Positions 34,746-46,929 of a stretch of DNA of 64,000 nt are shown piece by piece. The translations under genes were made by a program, and so were the position numbers. Source of the stretch: Hyperoodon ampullatus (lineage: Eukaryota; Chordata; Mammalia; Artiodactyla; Ziphiidae). Under the pieces are notes generated by a model. It was not told where the DNA came from and did no database searches. It saw nothing but the letters and a program-made list of their open reading frames with translations. The number at the start of each line of letters is the position of its first letter. The stretch's first letter is position 1. Where the stretch lies: positions 39,180,368-39,244,367 of the forward strand of contig OX457064.1 in assembly GCA_949752795.1 (NCBI GenBank), read 5' to 3'.

Positions 34746-37700
34746 GTAGGAGTCAGTTTCTTGTCGGCCTCCAGTTATACTTAATTGGTAAAGATTTAAC
34801 ACTCAGAGCTGACAGTTGTGTGCTGAACATATTTTTTATGGGTTGGTTCTAGATTTATCAAAGTTTATAATTGTTTCTGCTTTCTCTAGAGGTTTTTGCT
34901 CTTCTTTAGCATCAAGTATATACTGATCCCAGTTTTACCACTGCTGTTCAACAGCTTTGGATCTGAGAATATAATCACTTTAAATATACTGGTTCATTTT
35001 GTTCTAGGTTGGGGCGATCAACTCATCTGGACTCAGACATATGAAGAAGCTTTGTACAAATCCAAGACAAGGTAAAGACAAGTTTTACAGAATTCCCTCA
35101 AAGCTCTCAAGAGCACCATCTAGTGATCTTTAGCTACACATGAAATCCTACTCATTAAAGATTATCCAATCTCTCTTTGTCTCTTAAAGCAATAAACCCT
35201 TGATGATTATTCATCACTTGGATGAATGCCCACACAGTCAAGGTAATTTATACTTCTAAATATAATTTACTTTATAGGCTTTTAGCTCTAGGGCCAAGGT
35301 CCAGGTCACTCATCTTTACATCCTTAGCACCTAGCACAGCTGAATTTAAAAGAATATTTTATGTAGTAAAAACATATTTTAAAGTAACTTCAAATATTTC
35401 CACAGTTTGTATTAGCCATTGGTTCACATTCTGAAAAAACAAGCTCTAGAATTCATCTTTGATTTCTTGTTTTCTCTTACATCTCATATCCAATACATCA
35501 GCAAATACCATTGCTTTATCTTCACCATATATCCGAAAGCCAGCACCAGCCTCATGGGCACACCATCTGTGCGGTCACACAGGACCCAGTGCTTAGTAGG
35601 TTCCTACGCTTGGCTTGTTGTAAAGCTCTGTTGTTGCTGTCTTAAAATTCGTAATTATTTTTGAACAAGAGGCTCCATATTTTCATTTTGCAATGGGCCG
35701 CATATATTATATAGGTCCTGCCCAAATCCAGCCACCTCCGATTGCCTCACTGCTACTGCCCTCATCCAAACCAAGTTTAGATCTTGCCTTGATCTGTAAC
35801 AGGCACCTACCTGGTCACCCGTCAGTCAGTTCTCCACACGGAAGCCATCATATCCTAACACTCATGTGCTCAAGTGGCTTCTCATCGCAGGTAAAATTAA
35901 ATCCAGATTCCTGATCATGGCCCAAATGGCTGGACACGATCTGGCCCCTGGCCGCCTTTCCTTTCTTACCATTCTCGCCGTGTTTTCCCTTCACTGTATC
36001 TAGCCTGGCCATTGTGCTTTCCCTCAAGCATCCAAACCCATTCCCAGCTCAGGGCTACTGCTCTTGCAGTCCCCTCTGCCATGTGTGACATAGCCCTAAC
36101 ATCTTAGAATGCAGCACCCTCTCACTTCTATGTCACCTCCTCAAAGAAGTCTACCCTAACCACTCTGTAGCTTTTAAACCTCTTGCTTTGCTTTATTTTT
36201 CTCCAAAGTACCGTTATCTCCACCTAAAATTATTTACTTGTTTATGACCTGTCTCCTACACAAGCATTTGAGCTCTATGAAGAAAGCACATTATTTTTTT
36301 CCCCACTGCTCTATTCCCAGTACATGAAACACGCCTGTCACATAGTAACTACTCAGTAAATATAGGTTAAAAAACTTAAGGGATAAATGAATGAATGATT
36401 GGATGAGTCAGTAGTGAAGCAAAGCTAGTCAATGGTCTAGATATTACTTCACTAACCATTGCAGAAAGGGCGGAGTTGAATATTGTATTCAAATATGGTT
36501 CAACTTAAAATCCAACAGAGAATAATGGTTTTAACTGGTGATGAAATGAATGCTTAACAATCTTTTCTTTACATTATAGCTTTAAAGAAGACATTTGCTG
36601 AAAATAAAGAAATCCAGAAATTGGCAGAGCAGTTTGTCCTCCTCAATCTAGTTGTAAGTTTACTCTTCATCCTGCCATTTCTCTGTGGCTTAGAATTTGA
36701 AATGGATGGTTCCTTTTCCCTATACATCTTAGTCATACTGCATTAATGGGGATGTGCTCCAAATATCTCATCTCATAGATTACAATGAGGAAAGGTTTTA
36801 TTTCTTGCATGTCCACATTTTTATTTAGCAATTAATCATTTTAAGTTGTCTGAAAAATACTCTCCTGTGGTCCAGAATTTCTCTGCTGCTGTAATAAGTG
36901 GAACGTTTTTGTCATTGAAAATGCCTTGCTGTGCCCCTTTCCCTGCAGTCCTGGCTGCTCTCCACCCATTCTTAGTCCATGTGCCCTCTCTCCCCGGAAG
37001 AGATGGCTCTCCAGGTGTCCAAATCGAACCCTTCCACATGTGCTGTGGCCTCATGCTTTTCCGTCCTACTTCACCATCACCACCCCTCCTGATGATCAAG
37101 CTTTCTGCCTTTACAAGTTCTTCTGCTTGGTATACAAACTGTATCCACTTTCCTTCCGAGAGCAAACAATCAGTAAACTACTCAGAAAACTACTCTCCCT
37201 AACTATATGTCCCCTGATGCTTCTCTCTGTCATCCTCTTTCCAGCTTGACAAGTTGGCTTTTTCAAGGAGCATCCACGCCAGCGGTTCTTCCTCACCTCC
37301 CTTCCAAGGCACCTCTTCCTCTTTCTATCCCTTAATATGAGTGACTTCGTGAATCTCTACTTGACCTACTTCTCTTTTTATATTTTATATTCTCTATGGA
37401 CAACTTCATCGGCCTTTAATCAATGCCTGCTTACCGATAACTCCCACATCTTCCCCAAACACGCAACAGCTTCCAACTTATGCACACAGCCTAGTTCCAG
37501 AAATCTCGTAATCAGCTTCAACTCGACACGTTCAACACCGAATTGATCAGCGAGGCCCAGGTTGTTCAGAAAGCTCTTTTTTCTCTATTCCTTATTCCAT
37601 TAGAGTGTTATTCTAGATTTGAGCCTCCCACTCACCTCCGGCAGTCAAGAAGCCCTGCGGTTCTCACTTTGAAATATGCTTGCTATTGGTCACTTCCCTA

Positions 37701-40700
37701 TCAATTGAGGACCGCTGTTTTAGCGTAAGAGTTTTTCACCTTGCCTAGCTTATTGCAGTATTACTAAATGGCTCCCTGCCTACAAAATAAATCCCACATA
37801 ATCCCACATGATTGTCGGGGTAATCACTCTAAAAACCAAATTGCAATCATGGCACTTCTAACACCCCTCCAGTGGTTCTTTTTTATTTTCTTAATATTTT
37901 TTCTTTTTATTGTGGTAAAAGGCACCTAATATAAAACATACTGTTTTAACCATATCTAACTGTACAGTTCAGTGGCACTAAGTACACTCACATTGTTGCA
38001 CAACTCTCACCATCATCCATCTCCTGAATTTTTCACCTTCCTAAACTGAAGCTCTGTCCCCTTTAAACACTAACTCCCCATTCCCCCTCCCCACTCCCCC
38101 CACTGTCCCCCTTTGGCCCCTGGCATCTACCAATGTACTTTCTGACTCTATGAATTTGACTACTGTAGGTACCTCACATAAGTGGAATCAAACAGTACTT
38201 GTCTGCCCCTAATGTATACTGGAATGCATTTCTAAGGTTAACTTAATATGTGTCCTACAAACAGATTGTACCTTCTTTTTTCTTCCCCCTGTGCTATATA
38301 GTAGGCCCTCACCAGCCATCTACTTCATACATAGTAGTGTACATATGTCAACCCCAATCTCCCAATCCATCCCACCCCTGTCTCCCCACTTGGTGTCCAT
38401 ACATCTGTTCTCTATGTCTGTGTCTCTATTTCTGCTTTGCAAATAGGTTCATCTGTACCATTTTTCTAAATGCCACATATATGCGTTACTATACGATAGT
38501 TGTTTTTCTCTTTCTGACTTACTTCACTCTGTATGACAGTCTCAGTGGTTCTTATTTATTTATGAGCAGACGTAAACACTGTGGCATGGTGTGCAAGGCC
38601 AGTCACAAGCCAGCCCCTGAAGTAGCTTTCTAGCATCTTCTCTCACTACTGCCTCAGGTATCCCTATCCTTTAGTCCCATCCAAACACTTGGTTATATAC
38701 AGTGCTAGGCCTTTCCTCTACCTTTGTATAATTTCCCCCCTCCACTGCCTGGAGTGACCTCCTTTTCTGTATAACTGACTCCTATTTACTTTTTTTTTTT
38801 TTTTTGCGGTACGCGGGCCTCTCACTGTTGTGGCCTCTCCCGTTGCGGAGCACAGGCTCCAGACGCGCAGGCTCAGCAGCCATGGCTCACGGGCCCAGCC
38901 GCTCCGCGACATGTGGGATCTTCCCGGACCAGGGCACGAACCCACATCCCCTGCATTGGCAGGCGGACTCTCAACCACTGCGCCACCAGGGAAGCCCGCT
39001 ATTTACTTTTTAAAGGTTTCTCTTTACCCACTTCAGAAAGTCCTAGTGGAACCTGCAGATGAGGCTAAATGTCCTGCTCTGGGCACCCAATGCACCTGTA
39101 TATCCTTCATCATAACATTTCACCCCCCGGATCCTAAATATTCCTTCTCCTACCTGTATCTCCCTGTTAAACAAAGAAAATTTAAAAATGATAAATGGAT
39201 AGACGAATTTTCAAGATAATCCTGTTTTTGCAGATTCTCTAAAAATGACTTCCGTTGTTTTTTGTTTTTTTTTTCATTATGCTAGCTCCTCCTACCTCAT
39301 CCAAGCTCCTTCCCCAAACGCTGTATGCCTTCCAAATTCTCCCTTACTGAGTTTTTTGGCTCTTTGCTCACCACATGCATCAGCTTTTTACCTCATGGTC
39401 TGCATCACAGTCTGCTCTGTCTTACTATTTCATGCCTGTAACTTGTCTCCCCATCTATATTATAAACTCTCTGTGTTAGGGATGTGTCTTATAGTGTCTT
39501 AAGATGCCTAGCCCTGGGCTTCCCTGGTGGCGCAGTGGTTGAGGGTCCGCCTGCCGATGCAGCAGACACGGGTTCGTGCCCCGGTCTGGGAGAATCCCAC
39601 ATGCCACGGAGCGGCTGGGCCCATGAGCCATGGCCGCTGAGCCTGCGCATCCGGAGCCTGTGCTCCGCAACGGGAGAGGCCACAACAGTGAGAGGCCCGT
39701 GTACCACAAAAAAAAAAGATGCCTAGCCCAGGAATGGACACACTGTTTTAACAAGTTTGAAAATAAATGAAGAATATAAACAAACTGAAAGCTGCTTTTT
39801 TTTAAATCTTAGTATGAAACAACAGACAAACACCTTTCTCCTGATGGCCAATACGTCCCCAGAATTATGTTTGTTGGTAAGTAAAAGTGACAATGAGATG
39901 AAACACACTCTGAACATAACACAAGTGCCACCACATCTCTGCCTCTGTCCTCCACACCCTCACGTGCTGCTCCACCGTGGCCAAGGCCATGACGAAGCTC
40001 TACTGGGGAGGTTTAACTGTCAGTTTCACAACCTATTTTCATTAGGAAGTGCAAGCCTCTACCTATTTCCATACATGACATTTTTTCTTCATCTGCTAAT
40101 TTTAACTTATCTTCTACCACAAGTACACCTGAGAAGGAAGCACCCTGTTAACTGTTTAAACATATTAATCATTTCCCTGAATTATATCAGTTCTGTAAAT
40201 ATTTAATCAGGCAAACTTTTGATTCCTGTGCTGGATTTTTCTTTCTGACATTTTTTGATCATTATTTCTAGGCAAGTTATGAATATGGGCTGAAAGAAAC
40301 AAAAATCAAAGGAGCCATGCTCCTTCCGGCCACTGGTACTTTTCACGTGCCGCTCCCTCTGCTGGAAAGCTTTTCTGCTTCCCCCCTCGGTACCCCCAGG
40401 TCACTGTCATTCACTGACCTGCTCAAACTCCCGCGATGTGCTCCTGTGGCACCATGTTCCTCTCAATGGTCACTCTTTCCTCAGTTTTAATTTTGTATTT
40501 ATTGGGTGATTGTTTAATAAATATTGCCCCCCATGTGGCAGGGACTAGATCTTCTTCAGCTCACCATCATATTTTCAGCATGACCCTGTGGTAGGCTCAC
40601 AATAAGTATTTGTTAAATGATTGAACAAATGAATTGAGTTTGGCTTTGATCAAAGTGATACTGATAAAAGGGCAATCCATAATTAAATCCATCACATAGC

Positions 40701-43496
40701 AGAGCTCACTCTGATCAAGCAGGTCACCTCTGTAATTCATCCAAGTTCACACTAACCTATAAAACAGGGGCAAGAAAAAGTGAAGGGAGAAAAGGAGGAA
40801 GGCTGAACTGGAGCTAATCTTATAGATTTGGTTTTGTTAGGATTTAGAAAATTTAGACCCTTAAATGAAAGGGCCCTTATAGGTCATCCAGTCACACCCT
40901 GTGCAGGAATTCTTTTCAGTGTTCCTGTCTAAGGGCTTTTTAACTCCCGTTCAATTCCTTTGGTCACAAGAACTAGGTCCCAGGCAGCTTGCTGCTTCCG
41001 GCTCAGTAGTTCTCCACGAGGCCTGCACATTAGAATTGCCTGGAAGATCTTAAACATCAAGCTGCCCAGGTTACACCTCAAACCAATTAAATCAGAATCT
41101 TAGTGGCTAGGACGCAGGTGGCAGTCTTTGAAAGCTCTGCAGATGACTCCACTGTGCAGCCAAGGCTGTAAGTCAATGCTTGGGAGTTGAAAAAGCTTTT
41201 CTGATGTCACTGTATTATGAAAATGAGACCCTGTGTCTGTATCCTCTACCCCGAGCAGAAGTAGAGTAGGTCTTAAGTCTTTCTTGAACAAACGAAAGTC
41301 TGCTTCCTGTAATTTATGTCTGCTGGTCCTAGTCCAACATTCTGAAACGACAGGGATTGTCCATCAAGTACCAGTGACAGACTTGGTATCCATGTGGCTG
41401 GGCCTCATCTTTCCTCTTCATCTAATTCTCAGGACACGGACCATAGCCTCCTTCAATCACTTATCTCAAGGCAAGGTTGCTAGGCCTTTGCATATCCTAC
41501 TACCTCCCTTCTGGATGCATCTTATTTATACCTGTTTTTTCCTCATTAACCGATAACTTCAAGTAAATATAAAACATGAAAAAAAAAGGATTTAAACCTT
41601 TAGGAATATATGTATAAGGGAAGATGCTTACATTTCTATTTTTAAAATGCAGCTACTTAACAATAAAGTAAAAAAACTACACACTTATTTCACCTTGGCT
41701 GGTCTTAAGGGTTTGCATTCTTATATTCATTTAAAAAACAAAACAAAAAACTTTGGTTTGGAAAACTAGCATTTGATGTGAGTTCCTAATTATCCAGGTT
41801 GCTCTTGGTAACATATTTCAATTACAATATAATCATTTCAAAAATTTAAAATAATTCTTTAGTAGAGAATGTCAATGTTTTCACCAAAAAAACAAAACAC
41901 CATCCCAAGAATGTATATTATCCTATTTTCAGGTTACTATAGATAGGACAGCAGGGTTCTTAACCTTTTCCACAAATAGCACTGCACGGCTGTTGAATGC
42001 TCCCAGTCTGGCTTTGGGTACCGGCTGCAGAGGCCAGGTTGCAGACTGGATGGAGTAGAATCTCATCCAGCAGGACACACTGTGTTCTTTTCATGGGATG
42101 TGGATAAACATGTAGGCTTCATGATGCAATAGGGGTTATTTTGAAACATAGCACTCCATTCCCTTTGGCTTTTTCTTTGTAGACCCATCCCTGACAGTTA
42201 GAGCCGACATCACTGGAAGATACTCAAATCGTCTCTATGCTTACGAACCTTCGGATATGGCTCTATGTAAGTGTTACCTCCTTTGAACATCTGTTTCACT
42301 GCTGTACTGGGAGGAGAGTCCACATGGGGAGGGGGAGAAAAAGCTGTGCTCAGAGACCCCAGAGAACCAGTCTGACCCTAACTGGCCTTGTGTCCTCCAG
42401 CAAATTACATTCAAGCATTGATCTCACTTTTTTAAAAACTCTATTAAAGATGAGTTATTTAGATTAGGTATCTTTTCCTCTAGGAGAATCCTAGGACCAT
42501 ATTACCTCCTTTTCAGGTTTCTCTTAGGCTCACTTAACTCCTTCTACCACAGACCTGAGCGCAATAGTAATCGTACCATTACAATAGCAATAGTAGCAAT
42601 CTGCTTGTTTTGTTAAATGCTTTCCTCCAAGTAACAAAAGTGAAATAATTTAGTCCAGCTTATTAAAGTTGAATTCAAGTTCAATTTTAAAGATCAGTAG
42701 GAAAGATGGTTCCAAATACTTGCCAAGATACTGACTTCCCCTGGGGTTGCCATAACATGGAAAAAAAAAAAAAGTGTGAGACTCAAGGCAGATGAAGAAC
42801 CTCAATGGGAGACTGTACCTAGTTGTGACATCTAATTAGTCCTTCTGGGAAGAAAATTGAGTCTTGTCATAAGAACCAATTCACTCAATGACTAGTGACT
42901 ATGTAGACCTGCACTGCCCAATATGTCAGCCATTAGTCACATGTAGCTGTTTTAATTAAGGTTTTAAAATTCAGATCCTCAGACACGGTAACCACATTTA
43001 AAGTACTCAGTGAATGGGCACTGACTATTTTTCATCATCACAGAAATTTCTGTTGGGTGGCACCAACCTAGAACGTTATGCTGGGAAGGATTATGAGGTT
43101 GTGTCTGGGCAGCAGGAAAGAATGTCCTGGTCCATTATCAATGTCTCCAGTAGGTTCTGGGTGCGTCAAGGGAAGCACATTCCAAATGTATTGACCATTC
43201 TTGAGATAACAGTATAGATCTTAATAAGACTTTGGGTTCCTTAAAGGCAGGTATTCCGCACAGGTGATATCACCGTGCCTTGTAAAAAAGGCAGTTAATA
43301 AACATTGGAAGAGAACTAGATTATAATAATAAAAGCCATTTCACATGCTTTTAGAAAAAAATTTACAAGGTTACCGACATTCATGCTATATCTATCAATA
43401 TGATTTCTGATGATGCGCTGACTCTCATAACTTTTTCCCACATTAGTGCTTGACAACATGAGGAAAGCTCTCAAGTTCCTGAAGACTGAATTGTAG
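34607..43496 (+). CDS. AGR2: AGR2, anterior gradient 2, complete spliced CDS (7 coding exons)
   Basis: AGR2 is an ER-resident protein-disulfide-isomerase-family protein of secretory epithelia that assists mucin folding. Coding exons are 34607-34745, 35008-35071, 35190-35242, 36580-36653, 39813-39876, 42183-42266 and 43447-43496. Joined, they total 528 nt, giving 175 residues plus stop, the usual AGR2 length. Every internal junction has GT-AG borders and the frame stays open. Visible features are a hydrophobic signal peptide (about 1-20, start [15 protein letters not shown]), a lysine-rich segment (about 21-45), a thioredoxin-like fold with the single-cysteine motif CPHS at 81-84 in place of CXXC, and a C-terminal ER-retention signal KTEL (172-175). 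The start has a strong context (gccATGg) and matches the known N-terminus. Against the human protein as I remember it, substitutions include K21, Q37, T90, S155, M157, R165 and F170. Paralogue AGR3 is excluded by the N-terminus and C-terminus. Confidence 0.97.
35008..35071 (+). CDS. AGR2: AGR2 exon 3 (residues 47-68)
   Basis: The acceptor is ttctag/gttggg and the donor is acaag/gtaaag. It encodes [20 protein letters not shown]. Glu60, reported in the literature as part of the dimer interface, is present. Confidence 0.96.
35190..35242 (+). CDS. AGR2: AGR2 exon 4 (CPHS active-site-like motif)
   Basis: The acceptor is cttaaag/caat and the donor is caag/gtaatt. It encodes [17 protein letters not shown], with the single thioredoxin-like cysteine Cys81. 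Confidence 0.96.
35445..36400 (+). repeat. L2-like LINE remnant in AGR2 intron 4
   Basis: Successive blocks are 'atccaatacatcagcaaata', 'gatctggcccctggccgcc', 'tcacctcctcaaagaagtc', and the end 'actactcagtaaatatagg' with atgaatgaatg. This is a long and fairly complete fossil. Confidence 0.65.
36580..36653 (+). CDS. AGR2: AGR2 exon 5 (residues 86-110)
   Basis: The acceptor is acattatag/cttt and the donor is gtt/gtaagt. It encodes [19 protein letters not shown] and continues to VLLNLV. Residue 90 is Thr where I recall Val in human. Confidence 0.96.
36900..37870 (+). repeat. LINE-like pyrimidine-rich remnant in AGR2 intron 5, family uncertain
   Basis: The text style ('caacttcatcggcctttaat', 'cttcaactcgacacgttcaa', 'gcaatcatggcacttc') resembles an old LINE body. 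The open frames on both strands are short and not conserved gene sequence as far as I can tell. Confidence 0.4.
37889..38542 (-). mobile_element. L1 3' UTR sequence, minus orientation (composite of old and younger pieces)
   Basis: 37889-38215 matches an old L1 3' UTR on the - strand (acagttcagtggcac...atgaatttgactactgtagg). 38255-38542 matches the younger 3' UTR type (ccatcccacccctgtc...). An 18-19 bp near-identical repeat, cagtggttctt[t/a]tttattt, lies at 37870 and 38543 and may be the TSD. It sits inside AGR2 intron 5. Confidence 0.7.
38791..38998 (-). mobile_element. CHR-type tRNA SINE in AGR2 intron, minus orientation
   Basis: Poly-T followed by gcggtacgcggg marks an inverted copy. The TSD ctatttactttt starts at 38782 and 38999. 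Confidence 0.95.
39515..39715 (+). mobile_element. CHR-type tRNA SINE, 97 bp before AGR2 exon 6
   Basis: The perfect 14-bp TSD aagatgcctagccc is at 39501-39514 and 39716-39729. The tail is only about 10 A's. Confidence 0.96.
39813..39876 (+). CDS. AGR2: AGR2 exon 6 (residues 111-132)
   Basis: The acceptor is aaatcttag/tatg and the donor is gttg/gtaagt. It encodes [20 protein letters not shown] followed by V. A young SINE ends 97 bp upstream of this exon. Confidence 0.96.
40330..40640 (+). repeat. L2 LINE 3' end in AGR2 intron 6
   Basis: 'gccgctccctctgctggaaa', 'catgtggcagggactagatc' and 'cacaataagtatttgttaaa' followed by tgattgaacaaatgaa mark the L2 terminus. Confidence 0.7.
41000..41175 (+). 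mobile_element. hAT-type DNA transposon fossil
   Basis: 'tagttctccacgaggcctgc', 'cattagaattgcctgg' and 'taaatcagaatctta' follow the order of a common MER-type hAT MITE. The exact family is not certain. Confidence 0.55.
42183..42266 (+). CDS. AGR2: AGR2 exon 7 (residues 132-160)
   Basis: The acceptor is ctttgtag/accc and the donor is ctat/gtaagt. It encodes [20 protein letters not shown] and then YEPSDMAL. Ser155 and Met157 differ from the human residues I recall (Ala, Thr). Confidence 0.96.
42908..43075 (-). mobile_element. hAT-Charlie MITE (MER5A-like)
   Basis: 'cactgcccaatatgtcagcc', 'cacatgtagctgttttaatt' and 'catcatcacagaaatttctg' match the MER5A consensus in reverse as I recall it. It lies in AGR2 intron 7. 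Confidence 0.7.
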
Positions 43497-43738
43497 AGAA
43501 AAAACAAAATCTGCAAGCTCCTCCCTTTGTGTTGGGCCTTGAGACTTGGAACCAGAGGAGATTTTAGAAGACTGTGGAGAAGGCAGAAGCACTGGTGAAC
43601 CTACTGATTAGATTATGGTTTCATGTTACAACAGCTCTTTTTTTAAATTTGGTTTTAAGTATACATGTATGAAAACAATATCTTATACTACCATAGTGAG
43701 CCATGATTTTTTAAAAAATAAATCCTTTTAGGGGTGTT
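43447..43738 (+). CDS. AGR2: AGR2 exon 8 (C-terminus, stop at 43494-43496, 3' UTR)
   Basis: The acceptor is cacattag/tgctt. It encodes [16 protein letters not shown] and then the TAG stop. The terminal KTEL is the ER-retrieval signal typical of AGR2. About 240 nt of 3' UTR follows to just beyond the AATAAA at 43717-43722. Confidence 0.94.
43717..43722 (+). terminator. AGR2: AGR2 poly(A) signal AATAAA
   Basis: This canonical hexamer lies 220 nt after the stop codon, with T/G-rich sequence (ggggtgttcaaactgttctttttt) just downstream as expected for a cleavage region. Longer 3' UTR isoforms cannot be excluded. Confidence 0.7.
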
Positions 43739-43739
43739 C

Positions 43740-45680
43740 AAACTGTTCTTTTTTCCCCCAATTTGGTCTTTTACAGAAAAGCTATTCGGTTCATTCACCA
43801 AATAGGATTTTCAGACACACAAAATGTTCCAAAAGAGGGCAAGACAAACCTAGTTCAAGCAGTGAAGCCCAAAAACAAAGTTATCATCTCATCTCACTAT
43901 AGTTTCTCACTGGGTGACTAAAAGTAGACATGAGCTTGAACAACAGAAGTATCAAACAATATGCTCTAGTGTGAAAGAATATCTAGAAAGGCATCCCATG
44001 AAAATCAATACCTAATTGAAGACCACCCCTCCTCACCCTGGCCAGAAACCCCAATGGACACTCTTGAATTTAGCAATCCAATTTTAGTTAGATTTTGCTC
44101 TCAGAGAAAGCCTCTGGCAGGTAGCTTTCTCCTTCAGAAGACTAATTTTGTAAAAAAAAAAAAAAAAAAAAAAGGTCATTCAAAGAACATCTGTATCCTT
44201 AAACACACCCTAATGAAATTGTGAGAATTAAACTCATAATATATTTGGTTTCTTAAGGTTTTAGAGTACTGGCCGGGAATAAATTCAGTTGATATGTTCC
44301 CGTCTTCTTCACCCAAATGTGACCTGCTGGGTAAAGAGCAAAGGGCACTGACATCATGTCCACGGGGTAGAGATCAGAGGTTACTACTTATCTTTGGAAG
44401 AGGTGAGAGAGGAGGTGCCATCAGATAGGGGAGCACTTTAACTACTTTTAACTCTTTATTCTGCTGACAAAAATTAGAACCATGTATTAATTACTTCACT
44501 ACATATTTAATCTCACATTCATTGTTAGATAAAATTCCTTTATCACCCAAACCCCACTGCCTTCTTTGGCCCCTGAATGGCTGCGACGGTCTGTGCAATG
44601 CTTTGCCTATTGGTTATCTATTGCTTGTCTTAATTAACTTTTTTTGTTTGTTTGTTTGTTTGGATACAGCCTTTTCTGAATAGATTCTTTGGCATTATTA
44701 ACTTTCCCAGTTAATACTTTTTAAAGTACTTTTCTCTCACACAGTACTGTCAAAGAGCTCTGCAACAGAAACCTATGTTGTTCATTTAATGACATATAAA
44801 TCCTCAGCAAAAATATCATCAGAGGGATTGGGTGCCCTCCTTGTAAGTAGGTAAGCTACATGTATTTAAAAAGGTAAAATATCCCATTTAGAAAGCTCTC
44901 TGAGGGTTAACTGGAGGAAAAAAACAGTTTCCACGTGTATAAACAAATATTTTGAATGACAACTTCTAAGTTATTCAGGTTGCCTTTATTGTACAGCAAA
45001 ATAGTTTTTTTTTTAATTGGGCTGATGTGAAATAAGATTAAGTCCTTAAAATTTATTGAATGCCAGGCTATTTGAGCCACCCATATACTTTTTAAAATAT
45101 AAATACATCTCTGAGAAATCAAATGTCAAGGCTGCAAGGAAAATGAGTCTCCCTTAGAAAAGTGACAGAGCAATAGTCATTAAAAAAAAAAAATTGATCA
45201 ACTTTGACCCAGTCTCCTCTACTTCTGAGAATTTGTCCTAAGAAAATCATTCAAGAGAAACTGTTCTGTGAAGATGCCAATGGCAACATTATTTAAATAT
45301 ACCCAGAGAAAGGGGCCACCTCCAAATCTAATGATTACATAATTAACACAAAGTGCACTATGTTGTCATCTATAAGTTATAAACATCACAGAGAAACAAA
45401 AAGGGTAAGTGAAAAAGAATTTAAGAATTTCTATGCTATAATTGCAACTATAGAACATGTGTACTTAACAAAGGTTAGAAAGAGAAGTTGCAAACATAAA
45501 AATGGTTGTTTTAAGCTCATGGAAATGTTAACAATGCCTGCTCTTTCTACCAAACCCTTTACTGCAATCTCACAAAATTTCCTTTGTGTTTAAATAAATT
45601 TAAGTGAGAGCATATCTTGAGAGAGAAATGGAAGAATGCCTTAAGACTAGAGTATTATTTTGAACAGCTGAATTAAAATG
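43740..45680. other. Intergenic sequence downstream of AGR2
   Basis: It contains a 23-A run (44152-44174), a short (GTTT)n run near 44643 and L1-like words around 45190-45340, but no gene. Confidence 0.5.
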
Positions 45681-45689
45681 TTGGTAACC

Positions 45690-46295
45690 TAGGGGGGATG
45701 TAAAACGGTACAGCCACTATGAAAAAAATATAATCGTTCCTCAAACAATAAATACAGAATTACCATACAATCTGATAATTCCACTTCTGAGTAGGTACCC
45801 AAAAAGATATCTGTATACTCACATTCACAGCACCATTGTTCACAATAGCTGGGAGGTAGAAGCAAACCAAATAGCCACTGATGGATGAATGTGTAAACAA
45901 AATGTGCTTTACATAGAATGGGATATTCCGTAGCCTTTAAAAGAAGGAAATTCTGACATATGGATGAACATGGAGGACATTATGCTAAGTGAAATAAACC
46001 AGTCACAAAAGGACAAATACTGTCTGATTTCACTAAGATGAGGTATCTAGAGCAGTCAAGTTCATACAGATAAAGTGGAATGGTAGTTGCCAGCAGCTGA
46101 GGGGAGGGAGGAATGAGGGGGTTACTGTTTAACAGATACAAAGTTTCAGTTTGGGAAGATGAAAAAGTTCTAGAAATGGATGGTGGCGACAGTTGTGCAA
46201 CAATGTGAATGTACTTAATAACACTGAACTACGCACTTAAGACGGTTAAAATGATAAATTTTACGTTATGTATATGTTACCACCTTAAATTTTTT
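45690..46295 (+). mobile_element. Old L1 fragment (ORF2 end and 3' UTR)
   Basis: It is a diverged relative of the 9.4-kb copy: 'acggtacagccactatg', 'ttccacttctgagtagg', 'gttcacaatagctggg', then the 3' UTR ending near ttaccacctt. The frame is broken. Confidence 0.8.
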
Positions 46296-46929
46296 TTTAT
46301 CAGTTTTATCTGAGGGTAGGAGGGAGAGGACTAACTTTGAAAAAAAAGTTAGTAACAAAAATTATCTGTAAAAGTCATTTACGTAGATGATCAACATACC
46401 TGACTAAACCTTCATTACCTGTTTTAGAACTGTGGTCTTCTTCAAACGATCACCTACAACCAGCTATCTCTGCTCTGGTTTTTTGCTTGTTCGATGCCTT
46501 CAGTAATCCTAAGTAGGTACTGAGGTCCTCATATTTAGTAATCACTGTTGAGAATGGGAGCTGGAGGGAGAAGAGAAAGAGCTCGAAAGCAAGCACGGAA
46601 CTTTCCAGCACCCCACCAATGAGGCAGACTTCAAAGTCCAGATGAAGTCAGCCTAACTTATTAAGAGGCCACCTGTCAAGTTGTGACCGCATCGACCTGT
46701 CAAAAGCAAGATCCCAAAAGTAAGCAGAAATGGTTTCACCCTCCAAGTGATGTCAAAGTCCGTTCTTCGACATATATTTTCACTCACAGGGAACTCCCCC
46801 AAGCCCTTCTTTGAAAATGAATTCCAAAAGCTGAGTTTCCTCAGCAGAGGAGAGGACCAGAGAAGCAGCCTGGCACATGGTATAGGGGGGCTGCTCTTCC
46901 CCTTTCCCATTGTTTCAAGAGTCATTTCA

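Larger units (their letters stand above)
38546..39780 (+). repeat. L2-like LINE remnant split by two SINEs
   Basis: Blocks such as 'tttcatgcctgtaacttgtc', 'ataaactctctgtgttaggg' and, past the SINE at 39515, 'aataaatgaagaatat' read as an L2 3' end. Confidence 0.5.

Noticed and set aside
39757..40206. 149-codon frame on the + strand overlapping AGR2 exon 6
   Set aside because: It is in a different frame from the AGR2 exon and runs into the intron without a splice model or family resemblance.
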